Origin: Ghiorsea sp.
Lineage (GTDB): Bacteria > Pseudomonadota > Zetaproteobacteria > Mariprofundales > Mariprofundaceae
Assembly (NCBI GenBank): GCA_027019685.1
Contig: JALUWH010000094.1
Coordinates: forward strand, 1 to 15,448
DNA: 15,448 nt
Direction: 5' to 3'
The notes beneath the pieces were generated by a model. The model did not search any database. It worked only from the letters and a program-made list of their open reading frames with translations, and was not told the origin of the DNA. Each line of letters starts with the position of its first letter. Position 1 is the first letter of the stretch. Below, piece after piece: positions 8,872-15,448 of this stretch. A program made the translations under genes and the position numbers.

Positions 8872-9939
8872 TTAATTGTTGTTTGGTATTTTTGCTAAAC
8901 GCTGGTTAATGCTTTGTGCTAAACCTTTGACTTGCGGCTCACGAACTACGGTGTCATGCCGCCCAGGTACTTTGATAACTTCGAGTTGGGGGGCAAGCTT
9001 TGCCCAGCCTCGTTTAGGGTCTCTAGGTGAGCCATCGGGTGCTTCTGCAGCAAGTAAGGCTAAAATATCTCCCGTATAAGGTTTAGGTATATAAGCTTTG
9101 CGAGCAATGGCATTGGCATCCCAGATGTGTTTGTAAAAACGTTTTTCTTGGCCAATAAATTGATTGCCTACTTTCTCTTTGATTGCCCATGTTGTGTTTT
9201 TTACTACTTTAGTAGCAAAACGCCCTGTTTTTCTTTTTAGGGTGTTTAGTAGGTCGCCTTGTTTTAGCTTACTTTTAACTTTATTGAGTATGCTGTTATT
9301 TGTAAGGTCATTTTCATCCATAGCTAACATAGAGCTAGGATTACGTGCATCCAGCAATACAACTAAAGCCACGTCATCACCAGATGCTTGTGTTTGTTGT
9401 GCCATTTCATAGGCGATAAGACCACCTAAACACATACCGCCAAAGATATAAGGACCTTGAGGTTGTATTTGCCTAATTTCAGATAAATATTGGGCTGCCA
9501 TAGCTTTAATACTGGTTAGAGGGTCTGATTCACCATCTAAGCCTTGGGCTTGAAGCCCATAAAAGGGTTGGTCATCACCAAGATTTTTGCACAAATCTTG
9601 GAATATCATAATGTTACCCCCTGCACCATGTACACAGAAGAATGGCAGTTTCGTGCCTGTTTCACGCATGGCCACCAAACATGAAAAAGATACCTCTTTA
9701 ACATCTTCACGCAGAATATCAGCGATGGCATCAATAGTTGAAGCTGATTTCAGGGTATTTTTATCTAAAGTTCTTTGAAACTTTTGCGAAATAGCTTGGC
9801 TAATAATCTCAATCTGATTGTCTTTAGCTTGCAGGTCGTCAAATGTGTCGAGCATTCCAATTTTTGGTTGCTTAAACTGCTGTTGCCAAATATCAAGTAA
9901 ATCTAATTCAATTTCATCACGGGGTGGGATATATGTCAT
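8872..9939 (-). CDS. Type I thioesterase with inactive N-terminal carrier domain
   Basis: The 355-residue protein has two parts. Residues 1-80 align in sequence with the carrier domain of the neighbouring gene (PPRDEIELDLLDIW compared with its APRTGVEIALTKIW). At the phosphopantetheine site, however, it reads DLQAKDNQI instead of LGGDSI, so the attachment Ser is absent and it cannot be loaded. Residues about 95-350 are an alpha/beta-hydrolase thioesterase of the NRPS/PKS kind: FCVHGAGG oxyanion loop, nucleophile elbow GGMCLGG with Cys170 in place of the usual Ser, Asp197 in VVLLDAR and His328 in VPGRHDT. It should release or transfer a carrier-bound acyl or peptidyl chain in the cytoplasm. 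It starts 10 bases after the carrier-sulfotransferase stop, with AAGAG upstream of the ATG. Product and release mode (hydrolysis, lactone or other) cannot be read from sequence. Confidence 0.9.
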   Translation of the reverse strand: MTYIPPRDEIELDLLDIWQQQFKQPKIGMLDTFDDLQAKDNQIEIISQAISQKFQRTLDKNTLKSASTIDAIADILREDVKEVSFSCLVAMRETGTKLPFFCVHGAGGNIMIFQDLCKNLGDDQPFYGLQAQGLDGESDPLTSIKAMAAQYLSEIRQIQPQGPYIFGGMCLGGLIAYEMAQQTQASGDDVALVVLLDARNPSSMLAMDENDLTNNSILNKVKSKLKQGDLLNTLKRKTGRFATKVVKNTTWAIKEKVGNQFIGQEKRFYKHIWDANAIARKAYIPKPYTGDILALLAAEAPDGSPRDPKRGWAKLAPQLEVIKVPGRHDTVVREPQVKGLAQSINQRLAKIPNNN

Positions 9940-9949
9940 CTAAATTCTC

Positions 9950-11239
9950 TTAAGCCATATCTTTAATGCTTTGGTAACCAAATAAAGCGGCAGTTTCTAA
10001 AGTGTCATCACGTAAGAAGTCACTTTTGTATGTCTCCTTCCATGTGTGTGCTACATTAGGATTGATATTCTGGTGTTGATAGAATTTACGGTCACCAATC
10101 ATAATGCCATTTTCGTTGACACTTTTTACCATGCGTTGCTCACTTTCATCATAAGGATTTATCATAGATGGATGATAATCAATATTTAAGAAGCGACATA
10201 CTTGTTGCATGCTGGTTTCAGGTGATGCTGTAAGTTGCTCAAATGTGAGGTGCATTTGCCTGCGCATAGGAATGTCTTCTAAGCCCTGTTCAATGGCTTG
10301 GTGGGAGCTTAACCAATTGGCCTCGGCAAATTGCTCAGCTTCAAGGTCGAGTTCAAATGGAAATAACATATCAGAGCGTTCTTCAGTGTATGATTTAATC
10401 ATGCCATAAGGGTGACGGGTCAAATGAATATACTTTGGTGATTCAAAAAGGTTTTCAATTTGTTCAACCACCAAAGGGTAAGATGCATTGAGGGGTGACT
10501 TGTCGACCAATATTCGATCGCCTATGCTTGCTTGTATTGCTGCATACACTGAGGAAATGGGTGCATCGTTTACTTCCATTTCTTGCAGTAAATCTGTTGC
10601 TTCTTGTTTATCACAACCTTTGGCTTCCATCAAAGCTTGGATGACACCTTCTTGCATAAAAAAGGCTAAACGCTCACCTGTCTGCAGGGTTCTTTGTTGC
10701 ATGGATGAGAAGGGTAACAAGTTCAACTCTTGGGGTGAAAATAACTTGGGGTGCCCAGCTAGCATGATGCGCAATAATGTGGATCCAGAGCGCGGTGGAG
10801 AGAGAATGAAAACAGCAGGTTCAAGCTTGTTTGATAGTGGAGAGGTTGTGCCCATGTCTGTTTTAAAAAGTGTTTGAATGGCTTGTTGGTAGCTCTGTAG
10901 TTGCACGTCACTCAGAGGTTGCTGAGCTTGGTAAGATTCTGCTGGATCAAGTTGTTCAGCATAATCCATGATTAAGTGAATTTGTTTTTTATAATTTTTG
11001 GTCAAGTAGCTTGCAAGTTCTACAATGGTGGGAGCATCAAAGAGCGCTGTCATTTGTAAGGTGATGCCAATTTTCTTCTGAATGGGTTCTATAATACGCA
11101 CTGCAACAATAGAGTCACCACCCAAATCATCAGTAAAATGATCGCGAATACCAATAGGCTCAATATTTAAAGCTTGCTCCCATATTTTTGTTAAAGCTAT
11201 TTCTACCCCTGTTCTGGGGGCTTGGTATTGATCAGACAC
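9950..11239 (-). CDS. Carrier protein-sulfotransferase fusion
   Basis: Residues 1-85 form an NRPS-type carrier domain with DDLGGDSI, Ser43 being the phosphopantetheine site. After a linker, residues about 140-420 are a PAPS-dependent sulfotransferase of the Sulfotransfer_3 kind: 5'-phosphosulfate loop SPPRSGST at 147-154 and the 3'-phosphate segment LTRHPYGMIKSY near 273-284. The fusion implies that sulfate is added to a substrate held on the carrier, or that the carrier brings an acyl group to it. Carrier-ST-TE strings end the CurM and olefin-synthase PKSs, where sulfation of a beta-hydroxyl precedes decarboxylation; here the TE is a separate downstream gene. The start is GTG, chosen because AGGAG lies 7 bases upstream; this agrees with the carrier beginning at residue 5. 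It lies 23 bases after the BY-kinase gene, in one operon. Natural substrate unknown. Confidence 0.9.
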   Translation of the reverse strand: MSDQYQAPRTGVEIALTKIWEQALNIEPIGIRDHFTDDLGGDSIVAVRIIEPIQKKIGITLQMTALFDAPTIVELASYLTKNYKKQIHLIMDYAEQLDPAESYQAQQPLSDVQLQSYQQAIQTLFKTDMGTTSPLSNKLEPAVFILSPPRSGSTLLRIMLAGHPKLFSPQELNLLPFSSMQQRTLQTGERLAFFMQEGVIQALMEAKGCDKQEATDLLQEMEVNDAPISSVYAAIQASIGDRILVDKSPLNASYPLVVEQIENLFESPKYIHLTRHPYGMIKSYTEERSDMLFPFELDLEAEQFAEANWLSSHQAIEQGLEDIPMRRQMHLTFEQLTASPETSMQQVCRFLNIDYHPSMINPYDESEQRMVKSVNENGIMIGDRKFYQHQNINPNVAHTWKETYKSDFLRDDTLETAALFGYQSIKDMA

Positions 11240-11246
11240 AAGTTTT

Positions 11247-11251
11247 CTCCT
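11247..11251 (-). promoter_or_regulatory. Strong Shine-Dalgarno deciding a GTG start
   Basis: AGGAG on the minus strand lies 7 bases before the GTG of the carrier-sulfotransferase gene, inside the 23-base gap after the BY-kinase stop. It supports GTG at 11239 over the overlapping TTG and downstream ATGs, and suggests independent re-initiation at this gene. Confidence 0.8.
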
Positions 11252-11262
11252 GACTGTTTGGT

Positions 11263-13443
11263 TTATTTATCATCTGTATAAGCACCATAACCATAGTAGG
11301 CATATTTACCGTAGCCTTTAACACTAAGTAAATCGGGCACGAAACCATTAAGTAAATACCCGTGGACAGGGTGATTAATATTCTCAAAGCGTCTGGCTGC
11401 GGCAAGAATATCTTCAGTGGAATTTTCTTCAGCACGAACTACCAAAAAGGTTGAACCTACTTGTTCTGCTATAATTGTGGCATCAGCAACAGAGAGTACA
11501 GGTGGTGTATCCATAATGATGAAATCATAGTCTTGTTCCCAGGATTTCATTAATTTTACAAACCGCTGTGACATCAATAAATCAACAGGGTTTGGTGGGT
11601 AGTGACCTGAAGTAATGAGAGTTAAGTTTTCATCTACTTCATTGAGGAAGGAGGCACTTGTTTCATCGCTTGCTAAGAGCTCAGATAGCCCCGGTGTTTT
11701 TTTCACATTAAAGGTTTCTGCGAGGTAGCCTTTGCGCATATCGGTATCAACAAGCAAGACACGTTTGCCACTTTGAGCCAATAAGTAGGCCAAATTGGCA
11801 GAAACAAAACTTTTACCTGCATTTGGGCTAATGCCTGAAATGGCAATACTATGTTTTTTTGTATCGACCAATGCGAAGTGTAAGTTGACCACGAAACTTC
11901 GCAGCGCTTCAATAGTGACATTTTTAGGCTCTTCCTTGGCTAGAAGGCTACTGCTTTTAGGTAATTTGGCTTGTTTTTCTGTGAAAGGAAGCACTGCATA
12001 GACCACACCACCTGTTGCTGTTTCAATATCTTCTGCTGTTTTTACGCCATGTTGTAGTGATAAGCGTAAGACGATGATAACTATTCCCAACATAAGCCCT
12101 AAGAATATTGCCACAGCAATAACTATTGAAGGTACGGGAAAGATAGGTTCAAAAGGTTTTTCTGCTCGGTCAATGATTCGAATGTCACCAACTGTACCAG
12201 CTTCCATAAGCCGCAACTCTTGTGTGCGATTCATGAGGTAGGTATACATTTCTGTGCTAACGCTAACCTCTCGTGTAAGTTCTAGGAACTCGCGTTGAGT
12301 TTCTGGCAGTGTTTGCATTTTATCGGACTCAACTGCGAGCGACTTTTCCAGTGCAAGAATTTTATTATCCAATGTAATGATATTGGGATGAAAATCAGAA
12401 AAGCGTTGTCTCAAATCTTGTCTTTCTAGTTTAAGTTGTTCAAGTTGACTTTGAAGCATAACCGTACGATCTAATAAACCTTTGGTTTCTTGCTCTATAG
12501 ATACCGTACCATGTTGTGACTGAAAGTTGCTTAGGGCACGTTCTGCCAATGCTAAGTTTTCTTTAGACTTTGGAAGGTACGTTGTTAAAAAAACTAGCGT
12601 TTTCCTTGCTTCCTCCGCTTTTCTAGCAATGTTTTGTCGTGCGTGTTCATCAATAATGCTATTTACAATGCCCACGGCCAGTGCACTATTTGAATTGTTA
12701 TAGGTAATCTGAATGACACCTGATTGTCGCCCAAGCTCACTAATTTCTAGGGTACGCTGTAAGTTAATAATCGTGTCATATCTTGATGATACAACCACTT
12801 CAAATTCAGTACCTGCTCTTGCACGTAGTTGGCTAACATGTATAAAAAATTGTTTGTGAGAAAGGTGTTCTCCAACCTTGCCCTTGAATAACACCTTTCC
12901 ATCAGGGTCTGCGAGTTTAAACATGTTATGCTTCAAAGCTGTGAGGATAAGGGTTTCACCAAATAGTGATTTTGGTACAGATAAAGCATCAATTTTCAAA
13001 GCTTCACCTCCCCATCCATAAGACTTCATCCACAGCCAAGGGGATACAGGTTTTTTAACACCCTTATTGATGGCAGCAGCAATACCACCTATTAGGAAGA
13101 AACGTTTGACATGTGTTGATATTTCTAAGTGAAATTGATCAACAGCCTTGCCAACAACGGAGCGTGAGCGAATTAACTCTATTTCTCCATCGGAAGGTAA
13201 AGTGCCTGTTAGCATGGCTTCAATAGGCGCAAGCTGACTGCTCATTCCTTTTGATGATTGATCAATTTGAATGAGAGCGTTGACTTGATAAATAGGTTTG
13301 CCAATTAAAAGAAAAAGAAGCGCACCAAGTACAATAAGTGTTGTCACAAGAGCAATAGTTTTCCAACCACCTAAAATAGCGTTGACAATATCAAGCAGCG
13401 CAACTGCTTTTTCAGGTGTGGGAGCAGGGGTGTGTTGTGTCAT
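11263..13443 (-). CDS. Polysaccharide co-polymerase/BY-kinase (Wzz-CpsD fusion, Wzc-like)
   Basis: The 726-residue inner-membrane protein has a Wzz domain with TM1 at about 28-48, a long periplasmic coiled-coil region, TM2 at about 437-460, then a cytoplasmic bacterial tyrosine kinase. The kinase shows Walker A SPNAGKSF (Lys544), Walker A' VLLVDTDMR (Asp566, Asp568) and Walker B IIMDTPP (Asp645). The tail has six tyrosines in the last 16 residues (711-726), the usual autophosphorylation cluster. Proteins of this build control chain length and assembly of capsule or exopolysaccharide by cycling oligomerisation with phosphorylation, working with an outer-membrane Wza. The Wza-like gene lies 49 bp upstream. 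AAAGG is 11 bases before the ATG, a weak ribosome site. No matching tyrosine phosphatase (Wzb) or glycosyltransferase is in the window. All key motifs are intact. Confidence 0.95.
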   Translation of the reverse strand: MTQHTPAPTPEKAVALLDIVNAILGGWKTIALVTTLIVLGALLFLLIGKPIYQVNALIQIDQSSKGMSSQLAPIEAMLTGTLPSDGEIELIRSRSVVGKAVDQFHLEISTHVKRFFLIGGIAAAINKGVKKPVSPWLWMKSYGWGGEALKIDALSVPKSLFGETLILTALKHNMFKLADPDGKVLFKGKVGEHLSHKQFFIHVSQLRARAGTEFEVVVSSRYDTIINLQRTLEISELGRQSGVIQITYNNSNSALAVGIVNSIIDEHARQNIARKAEEARKTLVFLTTYLPKSKENLALAERALSNFQSQHGTVSIEQETKGLLDRTVMLQSQLEQLKLERQDLRQRFSDFHPNIITLDNKILALEKSLAVESDKMQTLPETQREFLELTREVSVSTEMYTYLMNRTQELRLMEAGTVGDIRIIDRAEKPFEPIFPVPSIVIAVAIFLGLMLGIVIIVLRLSLQHGVKTAEDIETATGGVVYAVLPFTEKQAKLPKSSSLLAKEEPKNVTIEALRSFVVNLHFALVDTKKHSIAISGISPNAGKSFVSANLAYLLAQSGKRVLLVDTDMRKGYLAETFNVKKTPGLSELLASDETSASFLNEVDENLTLITSGHYPPNPVDLLMSQRFVKLMKSWEQDYDFIIMDTPPVLSVADATIIAEQVGSTFLVVRAEENSTEDILAAARRFENINHPVHGYLLNGFVPDLLSVKGYGKYAYYGYGAYTDDK

Positions 13444-13492
13444 AAGTTGAATAGCCTTTCAATAAAATAAATGTTTGTGTTGGGTTTAATAA

Positions 13493-14599
13493 TCATTTGA
13501 ATAAACGTGCCAAACTTAATGCTTGAATGGTCGTTGCAAGATTGTTCATGACGCGCCCCCAGCGTGCAATATTACTACTAGATACAAATATAACATCTTG
13601 AGCTTGGAGTTCAAATTGGTTGCCTAGAATAAGCCCTGTTGGCGTAGCTGCGTCCAAATGGTAAATTTTCACAGATACTTTCGGGTTGTTTTTATCTAGG
13701 TTTTCGGTAAAACCGCGTAAGACGTACACTTGGCTTGGGTTGGATGTATCATTATTGATGCCACCTGCATCAGCTAGTGCGCGCGTTAAGGTATATCTTT
13801 GGAAGCCAAGCTGTTTACTCCCTGGTATTTTTACCTCACCCGTAACAAAAACAATATTATTTGAGCTATCGGGAACAAACAGGTGGTCTCCCGCTTTAAG
13901 TGAGCGGTTTTCAGAAAGCTTGCCTTGAGTTTGCAATTTAGAAATATCTATAGTTTCTTTTGTACCATCGTGATGGATTAAGAGAATATGACTAAGGTCA
14001 GCCGAACTTTTAAGGCCGCCAGCTTCATTAATTGCAGCAACTATGTCTAATGGTGAAGCGGTTAATGCAATAGTGCGTGGAGTATTTACCTCACCAGTCA
14101 CATAAACAAATTGGCTTTTATACTTTGCAATGCGAACATCAACTTGAGGTTTTTCAATATAGTGACTTAATTTTGATGCGATTACATTCCTAGCCTCTTC
14201 TACTGTTTTTCCAGCCACTGTGATTACACCGACATAAGGGTAGAAGATACTACCATCATTGCGCACGACATTGCCAATCAGCTCAGCAGGTGGACTAGCT
14301 CCTGATGGAATAGTTAATTCAGGATGATCCCAAACAGTAATAGCCAAAACATCATGTGGTGCAATACGGTATTCAGGTTGTTTTGGTTGACTTGTTACAG
14401 CTTCTGGTGCGATTTTTTTTGAACTTTTATCCTTAACTTGTGATATGATAAGTTCTGGGGAAATGGGAATAATATCGATTACTGAATCAAGGTTAGATAT
14501 TTCTTTTGCGTTGGATTTGGAGGGTGGAACCATGCCAGGACTTAAGGCGCAACCAGCTTGTGTTAATGTAAGCAAAATGAATAAAAAGCGAAGGGTCAT
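13493..14599 (-). CDS. Wza-like outer-membrane polysaccharide export lipoprotein
   Basis: This 368-residue protein has a signal peptide ending in LTQAGC, with Cys17 as the likely lipidation site; Gln at -3 is unusual for a lipobox. The mature part holds a poly_export domain at about 76-165 (YRIAPHDVLAITVWDHPEL) and two SLBB domains at about 168-245 and 250-340 (VYVTGEVNTPR and VFVTGEVKIPG). The C-terminal segment near 345-368 could be the amphipathic helix that lines the outer-membrane pore in Wza. Length matches Wza (about 380). Homologues form an octameric channel that docks on the Wzc-type kinase, encoded next. AGGAG five bases before the ATG supports the start. It is the first gene of the minus-strand operon, next to the presumed promoter region. 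Confidence 0.94.
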   Translation of the reverse strand: MTLRFLFILLTLTQAGCALSPGMVPPSKSNAKEISNLDSVIDIIPISPELIISQVKDKSSKKIAPEAVTSQPKQPEYRIAPHDVLAITVWDHPELTIPSGASPPAELIGNVVRNDGSIFYPYVGVITVAGKTVEEARNVIASKLSHYIEKPQVDVRIAKYKSQFVYVTGEVNTPRTIALTASPLDIVAAINEAGGLKSSADLSHILLIHHDGTKETIDISKLQTQGKLSENRSLKAGDHLFVPDSSNNIVFVTGEVKIPGSKQLGFQRYTLTRALADAGGINNDTSNPSQVYVLRGFTENLDKNNPKVSVKIYHLDAATPTGLILGNQFELQAQDVIFVSSSNIARWGRVMNNLATTIQALSLARLFK

Positions 14600-14604
14600 G
14601 CATG

Positions 14605-14609
14605 CTCCT
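14605..14609 (-). promoter_or_regulatory. Shine-Dalgarno of the Wza-like gene
   Basis: AGGAG sits 5 bases before ATG at 14599. A second ATG at 14603 is out of frame and too close to the site, so 14599 is the better start. Confidence 0.75.
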
Positions 14610-14631
14610 GTATGTTTTTAATTAATTGTTT

Positions 14632-14692
14632 AAACTTATGCTTTAAAGGGTGGCTGTCAATAATGCTGGTGTCAACTATTACACAACTATTA
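14632..14692 (-). promoter_or_regulatory. Candidate control region of the minus-strand operon
   Basis: The 112 bp between the Wza-like gene and the tRNA terminator are AT-rich and hold the only room for an operon promoter. On the minus strand TTGACA occurs twice (14675-14670 and 14660-14655, 15 bp apart). Downstream of the second one no good -10 is seen: TAAGTT at 16 bp or AAGTTT at 17 bp are weak. Just upstream, a 9-bp direct repeat (CAACTATTA on the plus strand, 14673-14681 and 14684-14692) recurs with an 11-bp period. A weak -10 behind helical-phase repeats would fit an activator-dependent promoter. The repeats are plain in the sequence; the function is inferred. Confidence 0.35.
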
Positions 14693-14711
14693 AATTATTA
14701 TTTAGAGAATT

Positions 14712-14745
14712 AAAAAAAAGCCTGTAAACACTAGGCTTACAGGCT
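14712..14745 (-). terminator. Rho-independent terminator after tRNA-Lys
   Basis: On the minus strand AGCCTGTAA pairs perfectly with TTACAGGCT (9-bp stem, 9-base loop) and runs straight into a row of about eight Ts. It ends the tRNA transcript 27 bases after the CCA end and insulates the polysaccharide/sulfotransferase operon downstream. Confidence 0.9.
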
Positions 14746-14772
14746 CTTATCGGTCTTCTTTGTTTCTATAAA

Positions 14773-14848
14773 TGGTGCGCCCACTTGGACTCGAACCAAG
14801 GGCCCACGGATTAAAAGTCCGCTACTCTACCAACTGAGCTATAGGCGC
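14773..14848 (-). tRNA. tRNA-Lys (anticodon UUU)
   Basis: The 76-nt gene folds as a full cloverleaf: acceptor GCGCCTA with TGGGCGC, D arm GCTC-AGTTGGTA-GAGT, anticodon loop CTTTTAA with anticodon TTT, and T arm CTTGG-TTCGAGT-CCAAG. The 3' CCA is encoded. It reads AAA and AAG lysine codons. It has its own promoter and terminator and separates purD from the surface-polysaccharide operon. Confidence 0.97.
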
Positions 14849-14868
14849 ATTGTCTTTCAACGCGGCGA

Positions 14869-14896
14869 AGTATGGTGTTCAAATTCGCGCTGTCAA
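14869..14896 (-). promoter_or_regulatory. Promoter of tRNA-Lys
   Basis: A perfect -35 TTGACA (14896-14891), a 16-bp spacer and a -10 CATACT (14874-14869) lie 20 bases before the tRNA 5' end. The stretch after the -10, TTCGCCGCG, is GC-rich, as in discriminators of stringently controlled stable-RNA promoters. It lies 15 bases beyond the purD stop. Confidence 0.75.
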
Positions 14897-14910
14897 ACAT
14901 AAAAATTCGA

Positions 14911-15448
14911 CTAGGAGTTTTGCTCCCTTTTAATGGCGCGATAACCAATATCTTTACGGTAGAAACCACCCTTCCAATCAAGGTTTTCTAAGGCTTTGTA
15001 AACAGTTTGCTGGGCTTCTTGCACAGTGTTTCCTAGAGCCGTCACGCCAAGTACGCGACCGCCGCTATTGATGATAGCACCATTTTGTTCGGCAGTGCCT
15101 GCGTGAAATACGGTTGTACCCGCAGCTTCAACGGCATCAAGCCCGCTGATAACTTGCCCTTTTTCAAAGCTTGCAGGATAACCTTCTGAGGAGACAACGA
15201 CACACAATGCTTTTTTATCATTCCATTCAAGGTTCACACCATCCAAACGTGATTCAGCAGCAGCAAGTAAGACTTCACCCAAATCAGATTGGAGGCGGCT
15301 CATCAACGGTTGGCACTCAGGGTCACCAAAGCGCACGTTAAACTCTAAAGTTTTGATGCCTTTGTCTGTGAGCATCACACCAGCATACAAAGTGCCAATA
15401 AAGTTGGCTCCGCGTGCTTTGAGAGCGGCAATAATGGGTTTGGCAATG
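14911..15448 (-). CDS. purD: Phosphoribosylamine-glycine ligase, C-terminal part (5' partial)
   Basis: PurD joins glycine to phosphoribosylamine with ATP, giving GAR, the second step of purine synthesis in the cytoplasm. About 179 C-terminal residues are visible. The frame is open to the right edge, reading AKPIIAALKARGANFIGTLY before YAGVMLTDKG, so the first visible ATG is internal. LEFNVRFGDPECQP is the family's ATP-grasp metal/ATP-binding signature, followed by the C-terminal GARS domain with GGRVLGVTALG. It ends in TAG 15 bp before the tRNA promoter. No terminator is evident between purD and the tRNA, so read-through into the tRNA is possible. This is core metabolism and marks the edge of the accessory cluster. 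Confidence 0.96.
   Translation of the reverse strand, partial: IAKPIIAALKARGANFIGTLYAGVMLTDKGIKTLEFNVRFGDPECQPLMSRLQSDLGEVLLAAAESRLDGVNLEWNDKKALCVVVSSEGYPASFEKGQVISGLDAVEAAGTTVFHAGTAEQNGAIINSGGRVLGVTALGNTVQEAQQTVYKALENLDWKGGFYRKDIGYRAIKREQNS

Noticed and set aside
10488..10877. Plus-strand open frame of 129 codons inside the carrier-sulfotransferase gene
   Set aside because: Antisense to the PAPS-binding region of a clear gene, with no family features.
14641..14675. Sigma-54 promoter upstream of the export operon
   Set aside because: No GG-N10-GC element with TGGCA/TTGC wording was found in the right orientation and spacing.
14712..14848. tRNA-Lys as an integration site for a genomic island
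   Set aside because: No integrase and no second copy of the tRNA 3' end is visible in the window, so attachment-site use cannot be supported.
14911..15390. PurD fragment taken as a complete short gene starting at ATG 15390
   Set aside because: The frame continues upstream to the window edge with PurD-like sequence, so this ATG is internal and the gene is only cut by the window.

Overview
The window looks like an accessory region of a Gram-negative, probably proteobacterial chromosome. Supporting signs are a Wza-type outer-membrane lipoprotein, a fused Wzz/BY-kinase, a tRNA with its CCA end encoded, Shine-Dalgarno sites of the AGGAG type and a PurD fragment. Base composition looks AT-leaning to the eye (not computed). 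The species cannot be named from the sequence; a marine gamma- or zetaproteobacterium is a guess.

Layout. Positions 1-7274 (+) hold two translationally coupled megasynthase genes of the PUFA/secondary-lipid synthase kind. The first enters from the left edge and reads KS(end)-AT-ACP-ACP-KR, like PfaA. The second reads AT-linker-dehydratase followed by an unassigned C-terminal region. Positions 7271-14599 carry a convergent, tightly packed minus-strand operon. In transcription order it contains a Wza-like polysaccharide export lipoprotein, a Wzz/BY-kinase, a carrier protein-sulfotransferase fusion, a thioesterase with a dead carrier domain at its N-terminus, an Sfp-type phosphopantetheinyl transferase and a second sulfotransferase. 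The two units end tail to tail with their stop codons overlapping. Positions 14600-14711 are the presumed control region of that operon. A tRNA-Lys(UUU) with its own promoter and terminator follows (14712-14896), then the 3' part of purD (housekeeping). The cluster edge therefore lies at about 14.7 kb.

How the genes may work together (inference). The PfaA-like protein and the AT-DH protein build a reduced or partly unsaturated acyl chain on tandem ACPs, which the PPTase activates. The minus-strand carrier-ST and thioesterase look like a detached termination module that could sulfate and release a chain or another acyl group. The second sulfotransferase resembles carbohydrate sulfotransferases and could act on a glycan. 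Wza and the BY-kinase belong to capsule/exopolysaccharide export. The joint picture is a locus for a sulfated lipid or lipid-modified surface polysaccharide. The rest of the machinery (N-terminal KS, further KS/CLF, ER, glycosyltransferases, flippase) is not visible and would have to lie left of the window or elsewhere.
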